Shown here: positions 35,960 to 49,502 of the stretch, piece after piece
Layout of the letters: the number at the start of each line of letters is the position of its first letter
Numbering within the stretch: the first letter of the stretch is position 1
Position numbers and translations under genes: made by a program
Assembly: GCA_008711295.1 (NCBI GenBank)
Contig: VUYV01000179.1
Location: 1,988,823-2,052,822 of the forward strand
Origin: Anarhynchus alexandrinus
Taxonomy: Eukaryota; Chordata; Aves; Charadriiformes; Charadriidae
Direction: 5' to 3'
Length of the DNA: 64,000 nt
The notes under the pieces: generated by a model
What the model was told of the DNA's origin: nothing
The model's database searches: none
Seen by the model: the letters and a program-made list of their open reading frames with translations, nothing else

Positions 35960-38900
35960 GTGAGCGACCGCCCGACGGGGGGAGGCGGCGGGGACGGGCC
36001 CGGGGTTGTTATGGCGACCGGGGCGGGGGGGGCGCCGGGCGGGGCCTCTCCGGGCGGCACCCACGCGTGTCCGCGGCCTTTGCGTGGGGCCCGGCTCGGC
36101 CTGGCGTGGGGTCCCACCTCGCCTTCCCCTCCACCCCGCCTCCGCCGTGGCTTTTATTTTTTAATATTAACAATAAAAAGTGAATCGCGGATCGGGGCGT
36201 GCGAACTTCCACACGTGGGTCTGCAGCGGCCCACGGCCCCCTCCCGCTCCGCACCCGTGGGGGCGGCCAAAGGGGTCCGAGCCGGGGACCACCCTCCGAC
36301 ACCCGGCGGACAGGGCACACCGCCGGGCCGCAGTCTGACCCGGCGGTCGTCAGCCGCCTCCTCCCCGCCACGGCGCGCCTCTCCCTGCCGCAGGACGGCC
36401 GGGCTCCGTGGACTCCCGCACGCGGGATGCCGGGGGTCTGGCACTGGGCCCCCGTGAGTGAGCAACCCACCAACCGTGCTCGGCCTGACCCACGGCCTCC
36501 TCGGTGGCTCTTGGCCTGTGCTGGGGACGTAAGGCTTCTTTTCAGGAGGGGTACGCCAGCCCTGGAGGCTGATGGCCTGGCTCCCGCCCTGTGCCATCCC
36601 TCGGGGGGATGCTCCAAGCCGGAACGTTGGAGGGGACACCCCTCCTCGATACCAGGTCCGAGGGCTATGTCCCCTCCTCGATGGTGTCTCGGCACGTCCC
36701 GAATGGGAATGTACGGGCTGCCACGCTCCGGGCTCTCCCACGCTTGGGTAGATGCGTCCTCCCTCCTCGGCCAGCACTTGCTTATTTCTGATCTTGGATG
36801 TCATCAAGGGTGGAAAATGTGACAGGAAGGAAGGGAGGCTTTTTTTCCTCTTGCTAAATATGGACTGACATTAAAATCCAAATACTGTCGTGAAAGGAAT
36901 CCCAGCCCCTGTTTGTTGGAGGAGGGAAAAACGATGTTTTCTGGCTTTTTGGCTATGAGGTTCCAGCTGGGAAGTTTCGCAAGGGGCGGCAGGGTCCTTG
37001 CCGAGAGCCTCAGGAATTTACTTGCTTGTTCACAGGACGCTCTCTGCAGCTTATTACGCTAAAAAAATTAGTCATCCCTTCTCTGCCTGTCCGTGGCTGG
37101 GGGAACTTGCTGCGAGCATGCAGGATGCTTTGAAAACATTTAGGGATTTTTCCTCTCCTGTACAAGGACTTCTAGAAACAAAAGGAGTGCAGGCAAATAA
37201 ATCTGCAGCCCCAGCAGGAGTTTTTCATCCTTCTTTATTTTGATTCCTGTTGCTGCAGCAGCCAGCGGCAGGGAAGGAGGCACACGGGGTGGCTGCAGCC
37301 GATGCAGGGAGCTGCCAGGTTTGCAAGGAGGATTTATGTCTCTCTCTGTCAAGACTCAGATGCAAACTCATGCCGTTATTCCCACAATGAGGTTGGGAAA
37401 CTAGCTCGGTGACGAGGAACAAGACCCCAAGGATTGTCACTGTGCTGCCAACTCCCCCGATGGCTTCTGCTGTGGCCAAGGTGAAGAGCCAGGATGTTTT
37501 GGGGGGGCATGGATCACAGCTTTGCTGGGACCTGGGGGTGCTGTGTGAGAGAGACTTGGTGTCTGTGCTGGGCAGAAAATGGGCCCTGCCATGTTTCCTC
37601 TCCACGTGTTCCTCTCCATCCCTTTTGGAGAGCCTTTTTGGGGGGTATCTGTGGGAAGCTCCAGGGCATTTGCCTGATCTTTATAAAAACAGTTTGTTAA
37701 AGCAGTGGGGGGATACTGGGAGGTGCTGAAAATAGATGTTTCCCGTTTCCAGGGGCATTGCTATCCTGGCGTTGGTGCGGCTGTATTGTTTTCAAGCTAA
37801 TAGGATACATAGCTCTGCTTTTCTGAAATGTCACTCTCAAATAACTGATGCTTTGTGCAGAACCGTGATATTGGTCCAACTCCAACATCAACATCCTTAT
37901 GGAAGAGTAGTTTGAATTCCCTCTCTCCCCGTCTGCTTCTGCCGATGACCTACATCTGTTCTCCTCAAATCCTCTGTGTTTGCAACAGGACAGCAGATCC
38001 CAATCCAGCAGCGAGGGGTGCAGGTTGTGTGACCTCTGCTGTGCTCAGCCCGTGGGTCTGCCATGACTGCTTTGGCTAAAGCAGTGCTGAGCCACGGTTG
38101 CATGGTCATGGTCTGCGTGATGCCTTGAAACACTGGGGAGTGTGGGGCAGGTTATTTCAGGTAGAACAGGGTGCCCGTATGCTTCCATAGGGTCAGGAGC
38201 AGTACAGCAGATGCACAAGCTGGCTGGTACTTTATTCTTGGTGTTACATGGGAAGGAGGTCATCCCTCACAGCCACTTTCTCGTCTCATTCACAAATCGC
38301 GTTTTCCTCTTGAAATAAAATAAATCCCTGGGCTTTCCTGTCACGGTGGAAATGATTTGAATGTGACTAGGTCCATAAGCATCTCCGAAGCCTGCAGACA
38401 GGAAGAAACACTAAGGCGAAGAGGTAGGAAATGTCCGCATTTATAGCAGTGGGCTGATTCATCTCCCTGCCCTTAACTCTTTACCTCCTGCTTTTGGTGA
38501 GATCCAGCTGTTTTGCTTCCAGGCTCAGAGGCCGAGGAGAATATCATCAGCTCTTTTCTAGCTGGATTGCAAAATACTGCCAGGTTTTGTATATTGTGTT
38601 TACGTGGTTTGGGGTGGAAAAGGATTGGGCTGTTGGGGGTGTGTGGTTATCTGAATCGGATAACCGGAACATTGGCAGTCACGTTAGGAAGGATTAATAT
38701 TTAATATATGGGGTATGAACCATTGTGCTTAATCACTATCTGAAGGGCTTAGGAAGAGATTTACTGATAAGCAAGTGATTCCCAAACTGTCCAGAATGAT
38801 TTCTTGCATCTTCATCAGGAGCAGCTGGTCCTGGGTATTGCTAGAGGCTGGCCTGATCCTGTTCTTCCTGCTGTCTCTACTGTTTGTAAGTGGGTAGAGT

Positions 38901-41900
38901 GGCTTTCATCATGAGTGCTTTCTTCTCATTAAACTAAAAAAATTCTGGAAACCCTTTTTCGCTGATACAATTCACGTGACTTTTCTGTAAGCTGTAGTAC
39001 CTGTTAGTACTTGAAACTTATGTGTGTAGCCAAAGCTCACAGGAAATGTGTCTTGGGCTCTGTGGGCACTGTCACATACATCTGCCCAGCCACAAGTCTA
39101 GAGCTGGCTCATTCATACTTTTCTCTGGCTGATGTCTTCAGGAGACCTTGAATTTCATCTGTGCCTCCAGCGTGGTCCTGGAAACCCTTGTGATGCCTGT
39201 GCTGCTTTCCATGTCTGCCCCATGTTGACCCACATGGGGTTTTTTGCAGTGTAAGGTGTTTTGTAGTACAGTAAGGCAGGGGCCGCCCCTCGGGGTTGCG
39301 TGCTGCTGTGTTTGTGTGGGGAGGAGATGATGGTGGGGAAACACATCAGGGCACACAAATAATCCATCTCCACTGCTGCATGTACTGCAGGACTAAATCT
39401 AACCTCCAGGCACTGCACACCAACAGCATGGGGCACTCGCCTCTTCCAAACCCTGATGTCCACCCCACCCGTGGTCCTTGAGATCACTGCCCCATACGTT
39501 CACTGCTCACACACATGCTGTACAACCGCAGTTAGTGGGGCCATGCGTGCCCTGCAGGTCGGTGCAGAGCCGGTTTGAGGTTGGGAAGCAGAGGTGGAAG
39601 GTGGAGGTCTCATTGTGACTCTGGTAGGACTAGCGGGGTTCAACTAAATTTGAGGGTTGTGTCTTCATCTTGGGAAATGCTGCTTTAGGCTGCAGGAGGG
39701 TGTGTGCCTGCGTCCCCCTTCCCTCCCTGCCCCAAGTCAAAAGTCACGTAACTGAAAGCATCAGCCGTGGCCATCAAACCCACTTTTGCTGTGGTTATAC
39801 ATATGGTACCACTGTTTTTATGGTGTCTGCAGTTTTGATGGTGGAAGTCAAAACAAATGAGTGTGGTCTGGGTTTTGGCTTGTTGGTCATGTAGGAAATC
39901 CTGGTGGCTACTGTAACAGGTGTGGAGGTTAGTAATCTTTTAAAAAATGAAGTGGGGACTGCTTTTTTCCCCAAAACACATATGGGAGAACGCCCCTTTT
40001 ATTCCATGTGCAAACAGATTGCTTGCTTAGGCAGCAGCAAGTCTCTTTATTCCAGAATAATTTGTTGTCCTAATTCATTCCTGTTGAAGCAACTCCATTT
40101 TGCATGGAATAATTAGTACTAATTTGGACCTGGGATGGAGAACAAGAGTCCTCTGACTTCAGAAGAGTAGACAAGATACTCTTATGCTAACTTCTGCCTC
40201 TCCTGTGTGAGTCAGATTGTGCCATACCGTCCCTCCTCTAAAGCAAACTAAAACCTCTACATGAGACATCCCAGGTTGGTAGGAGGGAGCAGGAGATATA
40301 GGTGTCACCAATTTCAATCCTTCTGCTGTTGCAGGGAGCCGAGGACATCTGTGGTGAGGGGGAACAGACCACCACCTCCTTCCTTCTTGGCTAACACTGA
40401 GGAACAAATAAACAAAAATGTTCCCACTGTGCTGATGTAAAAAGCTGTTTCTGAGCCGATCCGGCGTGTTGGTGTATTCCTGGTGCCCTGGCCAAGTACT
40501 TGAGACCTTTTTATTGCCATAACGAGGATTTCCACATCCTGCCCCACAGTCTAACTCAAGCCGCAGCTATTTTCTGGTGCTTCCGGGAAGACATCCCTGT
40601 TCTCCCTTCCTTTGCGTAGTGAAGGGAAGCCAGCCAAATTCCTTCCCTCCCCCAAATCCCCGCGTGTGTGAAGAAAGGGCGGTGCAGGCATCCTTCCTGG
40701 CTTCCCCGGCGTTTACCTGGGAAGCATGAGCTGAATTATGGCGCGAAGGTACTGCAGGCAGGATCGCCTCTGCCCATCTTGCAGCCGCCTTCCTCCGTGC
40801 TGGTAGGTTCATCGTTTCTGCTCGTGGGGGTGGTGAGCACCGAGGCCGTGTCCTCGTTTTCTAGAGTGCTGTGTGAATGTCTCTTCAGGCTGAGCCCTGG
40901 AGGCAGTGGAAATGGGGGATGTCTAGCCTGAGAATCCCAGCTGGTGGGAGACACGCTGCAAGTGAGACGGGCTTCCCAGTGTGTGGATACCCAACTGCCA
41001 GAAACCTTGGCTGATGGATGCTACCTGCCTGCAGGGTTAGATGTGGGGTTTTAAGACCTGCATTCATAACTTGGGGGGTCCAAAACAGAGAGATAAAAGC
41101 ATGTAAGAGGCTGATTGCAGAGGTGCTGCAGCAGCATACCAGTCTTAAAAACAGAGTTCAGCGTGTTCAAGCTTGTAGGTTTTGTGTATCCAAGTTAAGT
41201 AATAGGTGACATGAAACCTTGATTCAGGTATGAACAGTGAATCAATCAATGCTGGATTGCTCTGCGGTTGAACCGCTCCCCCCCGGGATGACTGCCTTCC
41301 CATATCATGCCTGATGTTTCGAAATAACCTCTCCAAGTTACGATTGTTCTGATGATCTAAAACCCAGGGGTTTAGCTCACTTTGGTCTCCACCCCGTTAG
41401 CAGTGACCTTCCTCCAGGACTGCAGAGAACAGCAGACATTTCTGGTTTAACTGCTGTAGGTAGGAAGTCTCCCTGGGTCTGTGCTCAGATGCTCTCCTCC
41501 AAGTAGTTGGGGATCTTCTGACCAGAAGGCAACTTGTAGAGGGATTCCCCAAAACTGGTACCCAACCATCCTCACTTGTCTTCTGTGCATCCGGTGTGTC
41601 GTCTTCTGTGTCTGTTATTTGTAGTGTGTGATCTGGTGTGCTCACTCAGGCTCATCTTTAACCTTGGTTGACCAGGTGGTAGGAAGAGCAGTGATCAGAG
41701 GTGATGTGAATGGGATGGACTAGGCAGCTTTTGGGGCTTCTCTGGAGCGTTGCTGCCCATTGCTGCCACTGATGATAGCTGCAACTAAGTTGTTTAGCCG
41801 TAGTGGTGAACCTCATGGTAATTGCAAACTGAGAAGCACAACCCCTGTAATCCCTGGGATTATGTGGGTCCATCCCTTGCTTGCAACCCTGAATTTTCAG

Positions 41901-44900
41901 AGTTGGTGTCTCAATTCATACTCTGGGGATTTCAAACACTTCATTCACAAACTGCGGCTGGCTAAGGGCTGATATTACTAATTTGTGTTAGTAAATTACG
42001 TCATGGTATGTGTCAGAGAGCATTCTGCAGCTGGGAAATCTGTTCCTGGCCTCAACATGCATTGCAACCAGCTTGAAATCCTGCTTGCATGCAGTTGGGC
42101 ATCTCTTACTGCACCCTTTGAACCAGCAGTTTTGCCCTTGTGAGCTTTCAGTTGAGCACTGAAGTGATAACTGATGATGTGATCTCAATAGAGGTCTTGA
42201 CAAATCTGGGGAAGGTTTTCTGTTTATTCATCTTTATTTAAAACAAACAAAGGAAAGGGAGAACCTGCATTGACTTAGAAGTCAGTCCACTTAATGTAGG
42301 AAAATACTGGCCATAGCCATGCTTACTCCATCGACAAAAGACTCTGCTATGCACCATGCAGATCCAGTCCCAGACCAGGATAGGAGGAGAAATAGAAGAA
42401 GGAAGAAGCAACCCACCTAGACAGTGAAACAGGTTAGTGGTAGAAAAGCCAGGAAGGCAACTAGGGTCTGGCTGCTGGTGGCAAGGTGACCTGAGAGACT
42501 CGGCTAAACGCAGGGGGCAGAAGGGACAGATACTACACTCACAATGCTGTTGGAAACTTCTAAAAGGCAGAAACCCTCAAGTAAGTAAATCTTGCTGAGT
42601 AAGAGGAGAAATATGAAGAATGGGATTGGCTTTTTTTCAAAAAAAAAAAACCAAACAGGCATTTTAGTGGTTTATAAAGATTCCAGCAGCGCTCTGGGAA
42701 AGGGCAGCCTCTTGTTCCAGGCACCACGCGCACAGCACAGGGATATCCTGGCTCTCAACCTAAAGGTTTTGAGGTACCATAAATTTTTCTTGTGATAGCA
42801 TGTGGCAGGACAGCATGCAAAACTTTCCTGCTGCTTTACAATTTGAATAATGTTTTTATCAGGCCAGGAGATAATCATCTCACTTTTGCCAGAGTGAAGC
42901 TCTTATGGATATGTTTGAGAAGCCTGAAAATAAATATATTCACACGTGTTTTCCAGTGTTGCCTAACACGTGGTAAAGAGCCTCAGAGCCTCTGCATTTC
43001 ACTGACTTGCAAACTGGCCACTCTGGAGTACAAAGGCTCTGAAGTATAACTTTAGGCCTGCTCTCAGCTGTGCATGTATGCATTTAGTTAGTCCCTAAGT
43101 GGAAGTACAGGCTTAGTCTTCCCTCGTCCTTCTGCATTGCTAGATCAGAAGGGCAGTGCTTTAGTCTGTCTGCGGCAGCCCAAATGCTGCAGCTTCACGT
43201 CTGTCTCCCAGAAGACACTAATGCCATCCATGCTAGGCCTGAATGATGAATTAGAGATGAACGGAGATGAGTTAGAGATGAATAATAAATTGGAAAGCAT
43301 GGATAATCCTCAAGATTTTCTCCTGAGGAGACTTTAAATCTATTTGGCTACAGACAGAGTGATGTTTTTAATCCCAGTCGCTGTGTAGAATTTGCATTCC
43401 CATTCTGGTGGCAGGGTGGGAATGCCAGGGGGGATCTTTGGTCAACTCAATGGCAGCAGTTTGTTTTTAGATACTCGGCTAGCTGGAGTAGCTTGACTGT
43501 GGCTGGGATTAGAGAGGTTATATTATTTTATAAGGATATCTAGGAGTATATGGAAAAGAAATAAGAAGACCGTTTTCATGGTTAACATGTTTTTACTTTG
43601 CAGTTTTGTGAGTAAATTTTGACTACTTTTTGGTTCTGCTTCGCTCAGTCCTTCAAAATCTTTCTACTGGGCACTGGCCTCCAATAGCTTAATTTGTGGA
43701 TCCCTAATTTTTTCCATCATTTTAACCCTTTGAGAAATTTAGTGTATGCAGATTGCTGCATAATGGGTGGATTTGCATTTCAGTCCTCCACTGGGCTCTG
43801 AAAGTCTGCACGGGTTGGTGAGCTCATCTCGAGCAGGCTGCAGACATTTCCCGTGGGGCTATGGGAGAATCTCTTACGTAGCACTGCTTTTTAGAAAAAA
43901 AATAATCAGCCAACTCATCTATCATCTTTTCTATACCTGGCTTGATCTGCAGTGGTTGTGTATGAGTTACTTCTTTTACTCCAGTAGGTATCTGGAGGTG
44001 AAATCTGTGACCCAGCCATTAGTCTGCGTGGCAGCGGTGCCTGGTCTGGGGCTGTACTTCAGCTCTCGCTGTGCTGAGCAGGCAGGTCTGGCTTCCCAGA
44101 ATCCAACAGCCAAATGAATAAAATGCACAAAAGAGGTATTGTTAAAAACAGAAACTGAGGCACAGGCTAGCTGACATACAAAGGCAGCTTTGGAAGGGTT
44201 AAGATGAATTTCTGCTCTCTGAGACGGTGAGTAACTTAAATGCTGCACGATCATCCGTTCTCATATCTTAAAACGTGATTGAAGTATGCATGGGATGGGC
44301 AGCTTGCAGCCTTGTCTGACCATGCAACCCAGTCTCTAAGAGCATCTCCTCGTGCTTGTCTCCTCTGGTATGTAGCTCTCCCATCCCCTCCACAGTTGAG
44401 ACTCCAGAGAGGCTGACAAACCCGGTGGCTCTGTAAGCGTTTTCTACCCTGGTCCATCAGTGTGTTAAGATGGCTTGGAGGGTCGCCAAAGTGTCTCCAT
44501 CCCTCTCGGTTGCTATTGAGAGGGTCTTTGAGGGAGGTCGTGTACCTCAGTCAGGGCTGAAGCGAACTCTTAGTGATACAGGTGTAAAAGTGGTGCTGGA
44601 GGTGCAAGTTCACAAAGGTGGCAGATCTTTTGGTTTGCCCAAGAGAGGTTGTGTAGACATCTGTGATACTGCTTTTTCTGTCCATGCCTTATCCTCTACA
44701 TGACAGAGAATTTACTCTTTGTCTTCCTTGAAATTTGTTAAACTGAGTTCAGTGCCTGTGCAGAGGTAGTGGTCTTTTTTTCCAGGATACAGCATATTCT
44801 GTGGGGAATGTTTGAGTTTATGTAACTTCCCATATGTTGCCCTCTTCGTGTAGAAACTTGAAGATAAATTGTGAAATGCAGGGAGCTGCTTTAAAAGGAT

Positions 44901-47900
44901 ATACCCTCAGCTGGATCTCGGCCTATTTGTGGCAAGAAAAGAGGAACCCAGGGAGCCCTTTGTCCTTATTGTCTCTCTTGCACAGCTGAGTGAGCATTGT
45001 GGGATGGAGCATCTGATGCTGCCCCATTGCCCAACGCTGTGATGCTCCTCTGGGAAGAGGGCATGGTGACCTGTCAGCAGGCTTGAGAGCAGGCACGTGC
45101 TGTTAGGAAGGGTGGTGGTTTCTCCATGGAGGTGCTGCAGCGCCAGCATCATTCCCTGCAAGCTCTCTACCCTTTCCAAAGCAACGGCGTTCCCTACAGT
45201 GCATCTCTGCCCACCAGAGAGGTTGGCATTTCTGGTGGAGCCTTAAGTCTGTTACTTGAACCAGTTGGCTGGACCTGATCTCGCTGGATGTTACTTGGTC
45301 TGTGTTCCTGTGTAGGTCAAGGGGGTCTGAGGGCGCTCAGCATCGCATGGAAGAGAGTCTTTTGGCTCCTGTGGGACACAAGCCTGTCAGCTGGTAGGAG
45401 ATTGGATCTCATTCACTGCAGACTTGAAAGAAGCCACTCACCCATCTGCCCGGCTTGTTTCTGCTCATCATTTTTTGAAAATGGTTTAGTTGCAAGGGTA
45501 AGAGCAATTGTAGGCGTGATGCTGCCAGAGTTTGCAGCCTGCCTCTACTGAATAATTACACAGCACGTAATGAGAGTATCTGAAAACATCCATTTCCATT
45601 CTCTTTCCAACCCCCAGCAGCAAAGCCAAGAAGGTCAGCCCCCCCTTTTGAACTTTAAGGTTCAGAAACTGAATTTTTACTCTGAAAACTGTGCTTATTT
45701 GACTGGTGGACAGAGAATGAGGAAGTCTGTGCACGTGTGAATGGGAGAGGTGGAAATTCTTGGGGGGAAAAAGTGCTTCAGAGATGAGCCACGCATGTCT
45801 GATGATAGCTAGGTGGAAACTTCAGCCAAGGCTCCTGGGTAGCAAAGCAGTCTCAGCGGTGATGGGAAAGCTGAGCTTCTCAGCGTCCAAGCCCAGGAAC
45901 TGACCTGTTCAATGTTGTTTTTGAAGTTACTGCAAGATCATGACTGGTTTATGAAGCCAAAGACTTTGCAGTTGCTCAATACTTGCTCAGCTGCTTTCAT
46001 ATGGATTATTTGGAATGATTTTATTTTTGCAGAGTGGATTTAGAGTGACCGACATGGGATCTTCTGAGATTAGTGTGTTTAGCTGCCGTGGAAACATGTG
46101 GTGTGGTGAGCAGCAGTGCAAGCCTCTCCTAGCTGCTGTGACAAGTGGAGGTCTGGCTGCTCTCGCTGGCTGCCACTGTCCCAGCGAGGTGGTGCCGTCC
46201 ATCAAGCTGGTTTGGTGATTGTGGCATCATTAAAGGTGACCAATCCCTGAACATGCTAGCAGCCTTTGGACTAAAAGACCAAACCTGTAGTTTAATTTGT
46301 TTAGGCTGGCACTGCTCCCTGAAACAAGTTCCTGCCTGTGGCTGCCTGTGATCCAGGGCGCCTGGGTGTGGAGGGGGGAGATGTCACCCACTAACAATTT
46401 GGCTCAGTTTGGGAGAGAATCTTTGAAATCATCTTTTGCAGCATTTAAGGGTCCCTCCTCTAATGGGACTCACACTGCAGCTTCTCACACAGCCATTATC
46501 ACAGGGAAAGTGTTGCGGTGTGTGTATGAGGGAGATTTTGGGCCGTTTAGTGCCCCGTCAGTGGAGAAACTTGACACAGATTTAAGGGAATTTAGGTTCG
46601 TCGAGTCCTGTCTGCCAAAATGCCGTCCACTTCCATCATAGGTATTGGTGGCCAGCTGAGATTGCCTCTTTATATTTGGTGTTGGATTTTTCTCCCTCTG
46701 ACTTCATTAAGGCAATGTAGTTACAGAAATGTGAGTAATTAACTAACGAAGGACACAGGCGGTAGCTCAGCAAGCAGCTTGCATGGGTACATGGACATTT
46801 TTCCCCGGTTTGCAGTCCAACGTGAAAAGGTCGTCTCAGGATACCTCTGCCACGCTCATTATGGCTGTGACTGGTCCCATCCTACAGCCGACACTTTCTG
46901 TGTCACTTCAGCTATTTCCAGCACCCCAGACGGTTGTGGCAGCATGTGCAGTGTCCTGGCTCTGACGCCGGAGTGCAGGGAGGCTCTCAGCCTTGCCAGA
47001 AGCCCTGCCGGCAACAGATCCCAAGCCCAAGGGAAGGAATAAGGTGGCTGCTTCCACTTTTTTTTTTTTTCCCATTTTGCTTGTTACAGTAATCATTACA
47101 GGTCTTTTAAAGTATTACTTAAGCTTTGTCTTCACTAACAGGACTGGCCTGTTGGTGCAGGGCATTTGCAGGAGGATTATTTTGCTGTTTAGGTGACAAA
47201 TTGCAGCTCAGCTCCTTTGGGATGCTTTGACTTGACTTTTGATGAGGTTAGCCTCCCGAGTGAGCGCCCAGCATTCAGAGCTCAGTCCTTCGTGTCCCTC
47301 CCACAGTTTGAGACTGGGGTACGGCAGCATAAAAGGTTTGAAAAAAAGCTTCTTTTCAATTCTAATCTCCCCGCAGCCTGAGACATTCCTGCTTCTCTAT
47401 CTCCCTGCACCAGCATCTCTGATGGTGAAAATCTGCAATGTGGCAAAGCCCCTGGTACAGGGGAGATGGGCTTCCGGCTGCAGCAGTGTAAGGGTTTTTT
47501 TCTCCTGTCTTTTGATCAAAAGGACTGGCAGCAATTTGCCCCTGGGGTCCAGGTCACGCTGACAGCATGCCAGGCCCAGTGCGTTTCCAACATAAGAAGC
47601 AGGCTGTGGGACTGTGTTTCCCCCAAGATCTTATTAGAGCGGTGCTGTCGGCAGCCCCTTCCCAACAGCCAAGGGCCTGCCCTCCTCCCAACCCTGGCCC
47701 TTGGGAAGAGGGTTGCCAGAGAGTTGAGGATGGGAGCAGATGCTGAGCTGCGCTCATGGGTTTGCTTTCACCTGTGATTCTTCATCATGCTTTTCTGTGT
47801 GGCAAGACGAGAAATTAGAGAATTTTCTTTTTTTTTTTAAAGATGGAAGTGCCAAACTTGGCTGTAGGGTTGAAGTCTTGTTTCAGGGGCTGAGCAAATA

Positions 47901-48634
47901 TACCATGAGCTTCAGGGACATAGACTTTCCTTACACTGCCCTCCAAAGGTGCTGGCAGCCTCTGCTCTGGGGGACTCAGTTCAGCCACTGAGTTTATTCA
48001 GTTTGGTGGGTTTTTTTGGAGACGTTGCATCAAGCCTTGGGAGGCTCTGTGGCCTCTGACAGCTACTGTGGCACAAACAATTCATTTGGACTTGGGCTAC
48101 CAACTTCCATCTTTGGGTCAGCTCTCAGATAACAGTGGCTTTTGTTGAAGATACGAAGGTGTTCTGTATCCCACTTGAATGAAACTCTTCCAGTGACCCT
48201 GTTGTAGCTCTTCAATGTTATTCAGCCAGTTCTCAAGCATCTCTGAGTACTCCAGTTTATCTGTGGTCACTTGATGTCAAACCGTAGTGTTGGATGTTAC
48301 ATTAGAATCAATTTTTCTCATTGCTGATGGTTTTACATCATATGTTTTTGGAAGCTGGGACCTAATTTTACTTTGAAGCAGTCAAAACATTGAATAAAGT
48401 GCTCCAAAGCTTTCAAAGCATTTGAACTACTTTCTCCCTTCAGGCATTCTCAAAGTCGATTCCATCCTGGATCTGACCCTGAATACCAGCTCTGAGCTAC
48501 GCCTGGGTTGCAGAGGCACTTGCATTTACCTCTGGGGAGAAGTGAGAGGAACATCGGGAAGCAATGGTATGGGGTAGAGGAACTGAATATGTATGATGTG
48601 GTGCTTAAATCTGTTCTTCCCAATAAATGCCACT

Positions 48635-49502
48635 TGAGTTGAGGGGGAAACAAGGAGGGGGTGTTGCCCGCTATGTCAATGACCAGCTGCAGTGCATGGA
48701 GCTCTGCCTGGGGATGGGTGAAGAGCCAACCAAGAGCTTATGGGTCAGGATTAAAGGGAACGCAGGGGCAGGTGACATTACAGTGGACGTCTGCTACGGG
48801 CCACCTGACAAGGATGATGGAGTGGATGAGGCCCTCTGTAGACAGATAGGAGTGGCATTGCATTCACAGGCCCTGGTCCTCATGGGGGACTTCAGCCACC
48901 CCGATATCTGTTGGAGGGACAACACAGTGGGGCACAAGCAATCCATGAAGTTCTTGGAATGCATCAATGACAACTTCCTTCTCCAGGTGGCAGAGGAGCC
49001 AACAAGGAGAGGAGCTATGCTGGACCTTGTCCTTACCAAGGAGGGGCTTGTGGGGAATGTCAAGTTCAAGGGTAGCCTTGACTGCAGTGATCATGAAATG
49101 GTAGAGTTCAAGATCCTTAGGGCAGTGAGGAGTGTGTGTGGCAAGCTTACTACCCTGGACTTCAGGAGAGCAGACTTTGGCCTCTTGAGGGATCTGCTTG
49201 GTAGGGTACCATGGGATAAAGCACTGGAGGGGAGAGGGGCCCAAGGAAGCTAGTTAGTATTCAAGGATCACCTCCTCCAAGCTCAGGAGTGATGCATCCC
49301 AAAAAAGAAGTCAGGCAAAAAAGCCAGGAGGCCTGCATGGATGAACAAGGAGCTCCTGGACACACTCAAAAGCAAAAAGGAGGCCTACAGAGGGTGGAAG
49401 CAAGGACAGGTAGCCTGGGAGGAATACAGAGAAATTGTCCAAGCAACCAGGGACCAGGTTAAGCAAGCTAAAGACCAGATAGAATTAAATCTGGCCAGGA
49501 TA
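48635..49502 (+). mobile_element. CR1 LINE fragment with endonuclease domain
   Basis: An uninterrupted frame (48627-49253) encodes most of a CR1 ORF2 apurinic-type endonuclease. Landmarks are GKQGGGVARYVNDQL, VDVCYGPPD, LVLMGDFSHPDICW, LQVAEEPTRRGAMLDLVLTK, the catalytic CSDHEMVEF, and TLDFRRADFGLLRDLLGRVP. The catalytic GDFN reads GDFS here. After a frame break at 49253, linker sequence ([20 protein letters not shown]) continues to about 49500, where similarity stops. The reverse transcriptase and 3' end are absent, so the element is dead. Confidence 0.93.

Larger units (their letters stand above)
34861..36480. promoter_or_regulatory. CpG island, apparent bidirectional promoter of MAVS and a divergent + gene
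   Basis: Dense CpG sequence upstream of MAVS on one side and of the exon ending at 35959 on the other. A CCAAT box lies in the MAVS direction (ATTGG on +, 35569-35573). GC-rich motifs are frequent and there is no TATA box. The core contains a 70-bp palindrome (35665-35734) and a 13-base N run (35844-35856). Exact start sites cannot be read from sequence alone. Confidence 0.7.

Noticed and set aside
35115..36457. Several long frames in both strands of the CpG island (282, 276, 228 codons)
   Set aside because: GC-rich islands lack stops by composition. The frames cross the N run and encode Arg/Pro/Gly-rich nonsense.
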